From NCBI RefSeq assembly GCF_963678635.1, contig NC_087063.1:74485617-74549616 (forward strand): 64,000 bases of DNA, written 5' to 3'. Of this stretch, positions 21,675 to 32,266 are shown in pieces; within the stretch, counting starts at the first letter, position 1; the number at the start of each line of letters is the position of its first letter. This DNA is from Symsagittifera roscoffensis (taxonomy: Eukaryota; Xenacoelomorpha; Acoela; Convolutidae). The translations under genes and the position numbers were made by a program. The notes under the pieces are model-generated. The model saw only the letters and a list, made by a program, of their open reading frames with translations, was not told where the DNA came from and made no database searches.

Positions 21675-24346
21675 CTAGCGATCCTCTTGAGAAAAATAAA
21701 ACGAGGAACACCGCCCGACCGTGGTGGGTGGCCCTGGAAACGTTGCAGGAATTGGAAGATTGCCTGAAGAAGCTCGACAGTGGAGTGTCACGCAAACGAC
21801 GCAACTGGGCTACCCAGCAGAAGGCTGATATCAATAAATTGGAATTGGGGAGCCAACTGAAGAGAACTTGGCAGAACTTGTTAAAAGATCATTTTGAAGA
21901 AGCGATGAGAACATCCTCATCGGCATCGCCGTTGATGGCGAATCCCTTTGTTAGGACCGCAGGACAACTGATGTTCGCGTGGAGCCTGTTGGGGATAGAG
22001 TTAGAGACACTGACTTCGTACGACAAGTTGAAGTTGGGAGGCAAGAATCTAGAGGTATATCGAATGCTGATGCAGCACGTTGCTAGGGACAACTCAGGCT
22101 TGAGTCTGGCAAGGAGGAAAGATGCTACCTGTTTCTTGAGATGGACAATGTCGATGATGACTGACAGTTTCATCCTAGCATGTTACCAGAGAGCAGTTGG
22201 AAGCAAGACGCTGGAAAGGAGAGTCTCCACAGTCATCTTGAATGTGTATCAGAGTACTGGGATAGAAAAGGAGGATGGTTCTAGGCAATCTCTAGAGAGC
22301 CACAGGAAGTTAGATGAGATACGGAGATTCTACAACAAGAAGTTTGAGGAGAAACACGACGTTCACCGTAACTTGGCTTCGTCAGGAGAGTACTTGAAAC
22401 CCAACAAGAAGGGAGGGTACCAGTATGTGTCTGGAGTGATGGGGATGGCATACAACCCTTTCTTGGACTTAGAAGCTGGAGGTGCCCACAGAAACTATGA
22501 GGTGGCGGAGCTACTGAAGTTCTGGACAGAGAAGATAATGGAGATAAACCCTGTGGAAAGAAAGAGACCTATCCTCGGTTTGATTCTCGAAAGAACACCG
22601 GAAGTAATAAGTGTGCCACGCTCAAGTTAAAGAGTAGAACTGAAAATGGGTAACGGGAACGGCATGTTGACCACGAATCTGGGAGTAGTGTGGAAATTGC
22701 TCGGGCCCTCCTGGTGTCCCTATCCCCATGCGAGCCTGATCGAGGAAGTCACTGAGCGAGTGAGATTAGCGCCGACAGAGGATGAAGATATGGCAACCTT
22801 GAGTATAGTACATAGACTGATCCTGCCTCAAATGAAAAAATCAAGCGAGATGACGAGTGGAACAGGGTCGATAAAAAAGATGGAGCCAGGCAGTTGTCTT
22901 GACTCGAAGTGTGGGAATGGCGAGCACACCTGCGATGGACGATCATGCGTCAGGATACAGTCTTTCCAGAAAGAACACCTAGTCACCTGGTTTGAGGACA
23001 TCACCGAAAGGGAGAAAAGTCAGATACAGATAATGGCTGAGTGTTACGCGAGTACCACGGTGAACCTAGCAACAGCTCTGGGATTCTTCTCAAGAATGGG
23101 CAGTCTCCAGTCACTGGAGAGGCTAGAGTCAGAACACCACTTGGTGACCGCGTTGAGCGTGGAGTCATGGCCCGGAGTGTTGCAAGTGACCCAGAAACAC
23201 ATCAAGAGTTGGAAGGTTGGACTCGAAGCGGAGATGGGATTTCCCATGAGCGAAGCCTATGGTCTGGCTCTAAATGCGAAGTCCCTGGTGGGGTCAGTGA
23301 TGGCTAACCTATGTGGCAGCCACTATCCATTACACATGGCGATGGTAGAAGTGTCCAGCCAGAGGGTATTGATAGACAAAGACTTCTCAGTGCCCAAATG
23401 TGTAAGACTGGCTCGGATGTCACATCATTCACACAAGCTGTTGAGGAAGATCCGAGGAACAGTGCCGAAAGAACAAAGGGATGACTTGAGTGAAATCTGG
23501 GGTGAAGAACTTCTAGGCTTGGAGAGTGAAGATACAAGTGACCACGAGAGACAGAACGTGACTGGGAAACCCATGGTAGGTGCTCCAAACTTGGAAGAAG
23601 TCGACGTGATACACGAGAAGATGATGGAACTTGAGCCTCTCCTAGAAGCCTCGGGAGAACGCAATCTTAGGAGCATCGACCTCACTCACGGGGATTGTCC
23701 ATGCCACTGTCTGGCGCAGACGGTGTGGTACCCAGACCACGCCAATCTCTGCCTGATCTGGGATGTGGAAGAAATCAAGTCGTTGGGACTACCCGAGCAT
23801 CAACAAAAAGTGACCATCTTGGTGGTGAGCACAATGCTGGCTCTACGATGGATGGAAGAAAACATAGCAAAGTATCGGGAATCGAAGACGCCAACAGCAG
23901 AGTCGAATCACGCGATAGATTACAGCAGGAGGCTTGAGTTGTTCGAGACCGCATGCAAGATATTCGCCATACCAATGGAAGTCAGACACATGTGGGGCCG
24001 CTTGAGATTCTTTCCTTGGTTTCGCGCGACGTTAACATCCTGGTTATATGTGGTGACAAAGGATCACATGAGGAAACAACAAAAAGAATATCGACAATTC
24101 CAGGCCGAGATAGGACCAGATGCCTTCAAAAGACCTCTGCTGACCCATCGAAATGCGATCACGACGGGGTGGAAAAGAGTGGGTAGAGTATCCAGAGACA
24201 ACACTAGAGCGAGGGAGTCGATACTGGAGGAGGACCTAGCGAAGAATGTAAGCCTGAGACTTCACAATTCCTTCTGTTTGAACCGGGAGTCGAAGGTGAA
24301 GAGATTACCGAATCAAGTGAAGAGATTGCAAGAGCAAAGGGAGTGA
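21635..24346 (+). pseudogene. Element A C-terminal Cys/His-motif protein
   Basis: Two same-frame segments (21635-22630 and 22646-24346, 331 and 566 codons) separated by a TAA at 22628-22630. Element C has a Lys codon there, so one ancestral protein of about 900 residues is likely. Helical N-terminal part; a C-x4-C-x4-H-x-C-x4-C cluster (about 22893-22950) conserved in all three C copies; a CPCHC...H..LC cluster near 23698-23755; basic C terminus. No transmembrane segment or known fold recognised, so an env role is not supported. It is the most 3' gene of the family. Confidence 0.6.
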
Positions 24347-24686
24347 ATGCGATCCTGTGAACAGCTGAAGGCTTGGGAGGAGATTGTGATCAGCTCCGAT
24401 GACGAAGAGGCACCATTGAAACATATCACAGTGTCAAACATATCTGGATCGGGTGCCTCGAGGGCGAAGAACACGAGGTGAGCCGGTGGCTCAAAAGGAA
24501 ATTCCAGAGTCTTGAGTCTTGAGAGGGAGGGGGCTCAGGGGTGAACTCGGATGAAATCTGGGTTCACGAAAAATAAATTTTAACAAATGAGATATTGTTA
24601 TTAATATGCTATATCTATTATATAAATCAAAATGCTGCATGACAATTTCCTGATTGAATAGGACAAAAGAAATTTTAAATTACCAG
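24347..24686 (+). other. 3' end of element A with polypurine tract
   Basis: After the last stop a short coding-like remnant runs to about 24480. A 13-base purine run, GAGAGGGAGGGGG (24521-24533), resembles a polypurine tract for plus-strand priming, which would normally abut a 3' LTR. An AT-rich stretch follows. No direct copy of the 5' end was found after it. Confidence 0.4.
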
Positions 24687-24967
24687 CTTGTGTTTTTCTA
24701 CCTCAAGCGAGCGGAGCCAATTCGGTTCACTTGCGACATGAGACCAAAACCCGCGTTACAGCTTAAAGGCCACTGCCAAAATACCCCCCCCCCCCCCACT
24801 CTAGAAAATAAGACCGAAATACCCCCCTCACTCTAGAAAATAAGAACGCCCCATACTCAGGTCTCAAAATACCTAAAATACGCGAACGCCGTTAAAAACA
24901 GGCTCGGAACCTTGTATAGGTACTTTTTATTAGACAGTGGACCTTTGAATCAATTCAGATGGATCAA
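24687..24967 (+). repeat. Right (inverted) copy of terminal block
   Basis: Reverse complement of 3678-3921, about 280 bp, with an internal duplication around the C-tract/TCTAGAAAATAAG segment (24783-24850) and a run of 15 C. The outer palindrome is partly mutated (TTGAATCAATTCAGATGGATC). It ends at GGATCAA (24961-24967), the same end point as in the other copies. Confidence 0.85.
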
Positions 24968-25094
24968 ATTATAAAATAGTGACTTTTTAGAGAGACAGGT
25001 ACTGCAAGGGGTAGCCGTCTGTGACCCCCAATGGTATACATTATTGGAGCCAGCTGTCTTCATAAACTGACACAATCCCTGACATACAATAACA
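24968..25094. other. Short spacer
   Basis: No feature seen between the terminal block and the LINE-associated coding remnant. Confidence 0.4.
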
Positions 25095-25659
25095 GGAAAA
25101 AATTCAAAGCCCAATCAACCTCTATCACCGGACTTTCCTTGAACCTCAACACCAGGAATCCCCTCAAGGTAGTCCAGAATTTGTTCAAAAATTAAGGCGT
25201 ACTTCGACAACGCAAAGATAATATCATCTGGCACGATATTATCAATCATATACCGACCCCTCAGTCCTCGCAAACTTGCTAGGACTCTCGAAAACCTCAC
25301 GAAGAAATACAGTATTAAAGCAGTTGTACACCCGAAGGCAAGGGACTCCAGACCTCTCAATCGCTTTAAAAGATAGTGGAATTCTGATCCTAGAAGTACG
25401 GAAAAATCTGCTCCTGAGAAAAGAAAAAAGAAATCCCGAGCTTCTATACGAACTTACTCGAATCCACCCCCAAACAGCAATTGACCATCAACTGGTTTCA
25501 AGAGTTCTGCGCAACAGTGATAACTTACGTGGACTTATTCGCAAGAAAGGATCAAAGAAGAAGAAGATGAACAAAGCACAAAAAGACAGACAAAAGAAAA
25601 GAGGGGGGAAACCAGTCGAAAGAAAAACTAGGAAGAGAAGGAAAGCCAAGAAAACCTAA
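25095..25659 (+). pseudogene. LINE-associated ORF1-type remnant with basic C terminus
   Basis: The best frame (25276-25659) reads YTRRQGTPDL, SGILILEV, ELTRIHPQTA and VLRNSDNLRGL, then a Lys/Arg-rich tail. From memory, this pattern resembles the C-terminal part of proteins encoded by the first ORF of some invertebrate LINEs (with a PHD finger and an esterase-like part). An IIWHDIINH segment in another frame at about 25210-25250 supports a longer, frame-broken gene. It lies just before the LINE and could be its ORF1 or that of an older copy. Confidence 0.4.
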
Positions 25660-25683
25660 GTAAGAGTAAATTTTTTCTTTTTC

Positions 25684-25944
25684 CTGTGAATCTGTAGGTG
25701 AAAAACCTTGGAATCGCGCAATAGAAAAGAATTTTGTTTGTGCTTACTCATATTCTGTTTGGGCCAGTGAATCCGGAGGTGAAAAACCTTGGAATCGCGT
25801 TTCTAAGCAGCAGTTTTCTCTTTTTCTAGACCCAGTGAATCCGGAGGTGAAAAACTTGGAGTCGCGGTTTTGGAAAATCTGTTTTCTCGAGACATTTTCA
25901 ATCAAACCCAGTGAATCCGGAGGTGAACAACCTTGAAATCGCGG
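25684..25944 (+). repeat. Four degenerate 5' repeats (about 67-80 bp) before the LINE
   Basis: The core CAGTGAATCCGGAGGTGAAA, followed by a CCTTGGAATCGCG-like end, occurs at about 25684-25718, 25763-25799, 25831-25867 and 25908-25944. The spacers between cores differ. Such arrays upstream of a LINE are often promoter monomers, which is an inference here. Confidence 0.85.
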
Positions 25945-25950
25945 GATTGA

Positions 25951-26790
25951 GTGGAAATGCTTCCTCTTTGCAAAACTTGCACCAAAACTATTAGTAAACG
26001 TGAAGCCACCTTCTTTTGTACAGCATGCGGCGATACAATGCACATGACCACAGCGTGTACAGGCATGTCCCATGTAGTCATAATGAGTATCCAAGAAATT
26101 AGTCAGAACGTGCTCCTCTTGTGCAACCAATGTACACAGATGAACAAACGCGACAGCATAATTGATAGACTCGCAAGCAGTAAAAAATAGGAAAAGCTAC
26201 AAGAAAGTAAACCCAAAATGAAAGAGACAAGCATAGAAAAACTCGAAAAGTTCGGAGATATAAGAAGTCAAATAGAAGCGTACAATCTGATTTGAAAAAA
26301 CCGGTCACGAATTTCGCTGAAAAAGTGAAAGAAAAACCCACAAAACGAACAACTACCCCCAAAAAGGAAAGTTATGATGAAATAAGACTTCGAGGAATAC
26401 CTGAACCAAATGGGTCGAGTAGTGAAAGAACGACTAGAGAAAGAATTAGACGAAGTTAAGAAAATCGTTGACTTCTTGGTAATAGATTGCGTGATTGAAA
26501 ATGCAAAACGGGTGGGCAATTATGACCAATCAAAAACCAGAACTCTTGTGATAAAGCTTGTCAACGAACACCATTGTCGACTCATACTAATATCAGCCCG
26601 CAAACTAGCTTCATATACAGAAGATGTATATATGAGCAAAGAATTGAACACGGATTAACAAAAACTGGAAAACAATGCCCTCAAACTGAGACGAGGACAT
26701 CTAATTCAGAACAAAAATATAAGCTCGAAAGATATTCGCATCCGGAACTTAAAGCTACAGAAAAAAGAAACCGATCAATGGCAAAATGTT
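25951..26790 (+). pseudogene. CR1-like LINE N-terminal part: PHD-type finger and RRM-like region
   Basis: Starts at ATG 25951. The first 45 residues form a C-x2-C ... C-x2-C-x4-H-x4-C ... C-x2-C finger of PHD type, as in CR1-class ORF1 proteins. A Lys-rich stretch with several stops follows. A segment at about 26440-26650 (ENAKRVG, TLVIKLVNEHH, LISARKL) resembles the RNA-binding C-terminal part of LINE ORF1 proteins. Stops at 26188 and about 26295 and frame changes make it inactive. ORF1 products coat LINE RNA. Confidence 0.6.
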
Positions 26791-27760
26791 GAAATTGTTG
26801 ACACTGAAGCAAGCAATAAATTACTGTACACTGACTCAAACAGAAAATTAAAACTCTCAACCTTTAATGTTAGGAGCATACTGGAACTAAACACGAGAAT
26901 GAAATTTGCAAACGCGATAACCACACGCGACCATGATATTATATGCATAATCGAAACATTACTCACTCGAGAAGTTCCAGATGAGGCCTTGTTTCTCATC
27001 TACAATATTTACAGAAGGGATCGTGAGAATATCTCATTATCCTCAAATCACGGCGGAGTGCTAATTGCTATCCGTGGGTTAGCTCACAAACGAATACTTC
27101 TGGAAACTAAAATTGAGTGCGTCATAGTCCAAGTCTACAACTCAAGCGACTCAATACTGAGATGCTGTATATAATCCACCCAAGCAGAGTCCTTATCGAA
27201 TGCCTACACAGGATTTTTAAAAAAAAACATTCTTGAAACCCTTGATAAAATTCAAACCGCTCAAAACTGAAGCAACATTATCATCACTGGCGATATAAAC
27301 TTGCTAGAAACAATATGGGAAGGTTTATCCTCTGAAGACGAGTATGAATTGGCGCTACTAGAAAAACTGGAGGACATGAGCTTCTACCAAGCACTACCAA
27401 ATAGAAATGGAAAATATCTAGACATTTTTCTTACCCAACTACCAGAAACCGTTGAACACTCATGCATCGACAGCGAAATTGAAACAAGTTTCTCCACATC
27501 TGGAAAAAAGTGCTCTGACCACAACTCATTACTAACAGTGTTTTCGTTTGAATTTAAACCAACCAGGCCGTCACCCAAGAAAATGTTTGCTTTCACAAAA
27601 ACTAACTGGGAGCAAATGAACATGTACATATCAGAATATCCATTCATACCATACTGCTTTAGCAATATTGATGAACTAGTGAAACAATGGTACAAATGGT
27701 TACAAAAAATTATTGACGAAAAAGTACCAATAGTCACGGCACATCGATAAAGTTTACCAC
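26791..27760 (+). pseudogene. CR1-like LINE APE-type endonuclease
   Basis: Signature segments of the apurinic-like endonuclease are LSTFNVRSI at the start, IICIIET (catalytic Glu), GGVLIAIR, ITGDIN (about 27282-27300), the ...YLDIFLT segment and the final CSDHNSL (about 27510-27530) with its Asp/His. The enzyme nicks host DNA to prime reverse transcription. Stops near 27172 and 27268 interrupt the frame. Confidence 0.8.
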
Positions 27761-27938
27761 CCTCGATCAGCCCATCCACATCACATGTAATTAAGAAAAT
27801 TATCACCATAAGAAAGAAACACGAAAAAACCGGAAAACGGGCCTTGCTTATCAAAATGAAGAAAAATGAAAGGAACCTCAGAAACAAGATGTTGAACGAC
27901 CAAACTGTTCCCGAAGAAAAAATTTTTTATGCAGAAGA

Positions 27939-29756
27939 ATGTTTTTTTTTCTGCAGAAATATCTAAAATCGTTGCACAAAATCAAACAGTTCACAGATGA
28001 AATGTATTTCAAACAAGGTGAAAACAAATCCACCATAGCTCGCGATAACAGTCAGAAATGCGAATTGTTCAAACAATTCTTCTCAAGTGTATTTACACCA
28101 TCCAAAAACATAAACATCAACGACTCTAAAAAGACAGCCCTGAATACAGTGCTGGTGACAGAAAAAGTAATAAGCAAAATCCTATTAGGTTAAGATGTGA
28201 ACAAAGCCTGTGGACCCGACAGCATCGATAACATCTTTCTGAAAAACCTTCAACGTCTCTCAAAATCCCTGAAGCTAGTATTCCAAACCTGTCTAAATAA
28301 AAATGTATTCCGAAGGAATGGAAAATTAGCGAAGTTACACCTAATTTCAAGGAAAATTACAAAGCTGACGTTACCCAATACGAGCCGATAAGCCTCCTAG
28401 CCAACGTTTCAAAAGTTTTTGAGAAACTTATCTTCAATCAAATGTATCTCCACTTCGAGCCTAGTTTCCATCGCGCTCAATGCGGCTTTATGCACAAGAA
28501 ATTGGCAGTACAGCAATTCCGTCGTTGATACCTAACTTCGTCTTTGATACCGCAGTACCTAATCTTCGTTGATAACATTTATAAAAAAGCTTGAACAAAA
28601 GAAATCCATTGACATCAGCTTTCTCTACCTTGACTTCAGCAAAGCCTTCGACAAAGTGTCTCACCTGAAATTTGTTGAAAAAATATCTAACCGTGCCACC
28701 GGAGGGAGACTCCTGGAATTAATCGTAAGCTACCTAACAGAAAGGAAACAGAGAGTTAAAATTGGATATTATAAGTCATCCATTTCTCAATGCACTATCC
28801 TTGAACCATTAATGTTCCTGGTATACGTGAACGATCTTCCTGATGGAATAGAAGACGGAGAAGTCTTCGGTTATGCAGACGATTTTAAAGTGGTGACCAC
28901 ATCTTCAAGCAACGCAGAAAAGGCGTCTTCACAAATAGAAAAATGGAGCGTCGAAAAGAAAATGATTCACAATGTTGACAAAACCAACATAGTGTGCCTA
29001 AAAGGAGAGACACAAACAAACGGACAATTAAAAACCGTCACATCACAGAAAGATCTCGGAGTCATCATGTCTAACAATTTATCCTGGAGTGAAAACTGTA
29101 GTAGGCGAACACTTAAAGGCTGAAGGTCTTTATACTTCCTCATCAGAAATACTTCGAAACATGTATCGCTAGAGACAAGACTGAATGCCGACGCAGGATA
29201 TGTAGTACCAGTGCTTACTTACGCATCGCAGGTATGGTACCCCTCAAAAACTGAAATGAGGAAGATAGAGCAAGTACAGAGGAAAGCCACCAAATAGATA
29301 ACCAACGGGACTGCAGATTATAAAGAAAGACTTCTCCGCTTGAAAATATTACCTCTATCAATGTACATGGAAGTACATGATAATCTATACCTCATATCTC
29401 TGCTAGAAGGAAACTATGAGGCCAAAAACATGCCAATGACAAAGAGCCGTGGAGGGCCTACAAGACAGCAGACCGAACCCTATATCCCCCAACAGCGCCT
29501 CAAGAAATGAGACTAAAACTTCTGGATCCGTGCACCAAAACTGTTAAATTTAATGTAAAGAAGCCTGTTTGCAGATGAAATCATCAACAAAAACAGCATC
29601 GCCAAACTACACCACGCATTCTAGCGGGACAGATTCAACGAGATTGACTCTTGCTCGTGGCGAGTGCTATGCCCATTTGGAAACTATAATCCCTTGAAAA
29701 AACTCGTGCTACTTGAAAACTGAGGGTTGAAAACCCTAGAGCAGATGCTCTAAATC
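27939..29756 (+). pseudogene. CR1-like LINE reverse transcriptase and 3' end
   Basis: RT segments in order: NKACGPDSI, YEPISLLANVSKVFEKL, a CGF block, LYLDFSKAFDKVSH (motif A), PLMFLVYVNDLPDGI, GYADDFK (motif C; the YADD is intact), then LGVIMSNNLSW and LTYASQVW. It is broken by stops at about 28193, 28391 and 29123 and by a local rearrangement around 28500-28570. The part from 28812 on recurs at 32267 and 35742. The 3' end has two adjacent hairpins and a (TAC)n tail. Confidence 0.88.
29723..29751 (+). promoter_or_regulatory. Two adjacent perfect hairpins at the LINE 3' end
   Basis: AGGGTT-GAA-AACCCT (29723-29737) is followed without a gap by AGAGCA-GA-TGCTCT (29738-29751), a few bases before the (TAC)n tail. 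In CR1-like LINEs the 3' UTR hairpin is where RT recognises its RNA, and the same role is inferred here. Copies near 33177 and 36655 have one or two changes in the first or second stem. Confidence 0.7.
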
Positions 29757-29757
29757 C

Positions 29758-29759
29758 TA

Positions 29760-29817
<58 letters not shown>
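29758..29817 (+). repeat. (TAC)n tail, first unit
   Basis: About 19-20 uninterrupted TAC triplets at the LINE 3' end. The poly-Ser reading on the minus strand is an artefact. Confidence 0.98.
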
Positions 29818-29818
<1 letters not shown>

Positions 29819-29979
29819 AAATAAGACCAAAACACCCCCACTCTAGAAAATAAGAACGCCCCTATACTCAGATCTCACAGTACCTAAAATACGCGAACGC
29901 CGTTAAAAACAGGTTTGGAACCTTATGTATAATTATTTTTTTTAGACAGTGGACCTTTGATCCATTTCAGATGGATCAA
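29818..29979 (+). repeat. Terminal block copy, unit 1
   Basis: Truncated copy of 24687-24967. It starts within the TCTAGAAAATAAG duplication directly after (TAC)n and ends with the intact 9-bp palindrome at GGATCAA. The coding remnant of element C begins right after it on the minus strand. Confidence 0.85.
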
Positions 29980-32266
29980 CATAAAAATTCTCCCTAACTC
30001 AATATATCGCCAAGTCCTCCTCCAATATCGCTTTCCTCGCTTTGATGCTATCTTGAGACAGTCTACGAACTCTTTTCCAACACGAGGGTTATCGCGTCGC
30101 GATGGGTTAGCAAGGGTCATTTGAAAACTTCCGGCCCTATCTCGGCCAGGAACTGCCGATACTCTTTCTGATGCTTCTTCATGTGATCCTTCGTCACCGT
30201 GTACAACCAAGACGTCAACGTCGCTCGAAACCATGGGAAGCATCTTATGCGACTCTACACGTGCCTCACCTCCATGGGTATAGAGAATACTTTGCACGCA
30301 GTCTCAAACCTTTCAAGCCTCCGGCTGTAAGCAATGGCATCTATTGATTCCACTGTTGGTGCCGTCGACTCTCGATATTTCGTCATGTTTTCCTCAATCC
30401 GCCGCAACGCCAGCATCGAGCTCACCCCGAAAAAGCTGACCTTCTGCTGATGATCGGGAAACCCGATTGACCGAATTTCTTCTACGTCCCATATCCAGCA
30501 GAGGTTCGAATGCTCCGGATACCACTCTGCCTGTGCCAGACACTGGCATGGGCATTCCCCGTGTGTCAAGTTGATACTCCGGAGGTTGCGTTCTTCCGAA
30601 GCTTCCAACCCAACAGAGGTTCAATCTCCATCATTTTCTCATATGTCAGGTAATTTTCTTCCATGGCTGGAGCACTATTCATCGCTTTCCCGATCGTGTT
30701 CTGTCTCTCGAAATCACTCGTGTTTTCGCTTTTTAAGCTCAAGAGTTCCTCCCCCCCCTCCCAGATCTCACTCAAGTTCTCTCTTTGGTCCCCCGGCACA
30801 GCTCCCAGGATCTTCTTTAACAGTCTATGTGAGCGAAGCGGCATTCGAGCCAGGCGTACACACTTGGGTATCAAGAAGGCTTTGTCAATTAATACCCTCT
30901 GACTGGATGCCTCCAACATCGCCATGTATAACGGGTAGTGGTTTTTTACCGATTCCACTAGAGACTTTGCATTCATTGGCAAACTGTAGGCTTCACTCAC
31001 GGGAAATCCCATCTCCCCCTCAAGACCAATCTTCCATCCTCTGATCTGTTTCTGGATCATTTGTAAAACTCTAGGCCATTACTCCACGCTCAACGCAGTC
31101 ACCAAATGGTGCTCGGACTCTAGCATCCCCATGATTGTAAGCTGCACATCCTCGAGAAGAATCCCAATGCCAACGCTATGTTCACAGTGGTGCTCGCATA
31201 ACATTCAGCCACTATCTGCACCTCACTTTTTAATTTCTCTGTGAAGTCACCAGACCACGTGGCTAAGTCCTCCTTTTGAAAAGATTTTATTCTGACGCAG
31301 GATCGTCCGTCACAAGAATGCTCTCCACCTCCACACACTAGGTCCAGACAACTACCCGGTTCCATCTTCTTCACTAACTTATCCAACTTCCTCGTTGTTT
31401 CCTCCGATTCCTTTCGATGAGGTAGTATCAGTTTGTGCACCACATTCAGATTCCCCAAGTCCTCATCTTTCGCTGGTGACAGTGTCACTCGCACCGTGAC
31501 TTCTTCAATCAAACTCGCATGGGGATGTGGGCACCAAGAGGATCTCAGCAGTTTCCAAACAGTCCCCAAATTCGTAGTCAACATGTCGTTTCCATTTATC
31601 ATCTTTAGATCCACCCTCTTGTTCAAGCGCGGCATGCTGATCACCTCTCGCATCTTCTCAAGAAACAGACCTAGGCTTCGCCTTTCCCTTTCCGTCGGGT
31701 CAATCTCAATGATTTTCTCCGTCCAGAACTTGTACAATTCCGCCACCGCAAAATTCTTTTGGCGTTTCCGGCCTCCGAATCCAAGAAAGGGTTATAAGCT
31801 ATTCCCGTTACTCCAGACGCATATTGATACCCTCCCCGTTTTGTGGGCTTCGAATAGTCTTCTGCTCGGGCTAAATTACGATGCACTTCATGGCCCTCCT
31901 CGAATTTCTTGTTGTAGAATCTTCGTATTTCATCAAGCTTCCCTTGGCTCTCTAGAGACTGCCTTGAGCCATCCCCTTTTTCGATTCCAATACTCGGGTA
32001 CACGTTCAGGATGACAGTGGAGACTCTCTTTGCCATAGTTTTACCTCCCATCGCTTTTTGATGGCACACTTGAACAGTAAAGTCGATTATCAATGACATG
32101 ATCCACCTCAAGAAACAAGTGGCATCTTTTCTCCTCGCTAGGCTCAATCCCGAGTTGTCTCGGGCAATATGCTGCACCAGGATTTGGTACACCCGACGAA
32201 CCTTGTCTCCCAGCTTAAGTTTGTCGTGCGAGATCAACGCCTCTAACGCCACTCCCGCCAAACTCC
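29980..32266 (-). pseudogene. Element C tail, copy 1: Cys/His-motif protein remnant
   Basis: Minus-strand homologue of 21635-24260 of element A. Open pieces occur at about 32261-31671, 31746-31120, 31060-30566 and 30608-30255, in broken frames. The C-x4-C-x4-H-x-C-x4-C cluster and the CPCQC cluster are kept. A Lys codon stands where A has the TAA at 22628. At its 3' end the coding homology stops abruptly at the terminal-block hairpin, about 90 nt before the equivalent of A's stop codon. Confidence 0.8.

Larger units (their letters stand above)
3678..24967 (+). mobile_element. Element A: decayed giant gypsy-like retroelement with macro and SGNH modules
   Basis: About 21 kb bounded by inverted copies of the same block (3678-3921 and 24687-24967). 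Inside, in order: a repeat-rich leader, gag, protease, RT, RNase H, integrase, macro-like domain, spacer, SGNH hydrolase, second SGNH-like protein, acidic protein, basic protein and a Cys/His-motif protein. The gag-pol order (IN after RNase H) is that of Ty3/gypsy elements. The size and extra genes are far outside the usual 5-7 kb. The boundaries are inferred: the right copy is inverted, so it is not a normal 3' LTR and may belong to another insertion. Dozens of stops and frame changes make the copy inactive. Confidence 0.75.

Noticed and set aside
21635-24346. Envelope glycoprotein
   Set aside because: No signal peptide, transmembrane anchor or furin-like site seen, despite the 3' position.
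24687-24967. Right block as a normal 3' LTR of element A
   Set aside because: It is inverted relative to the 5' block; LTRs are direct repeats.
29635-29841. Minus-strand poly-serine frame (also 33090-33308)
   Set aside because: Translation of the (TAC)n microsatellite.
29950-29980. Helitron 3' end (palindrome near a terminus)
   Set aside because: No CTRR after the hairpin in any copy and no Rep/helicase gene in the window.
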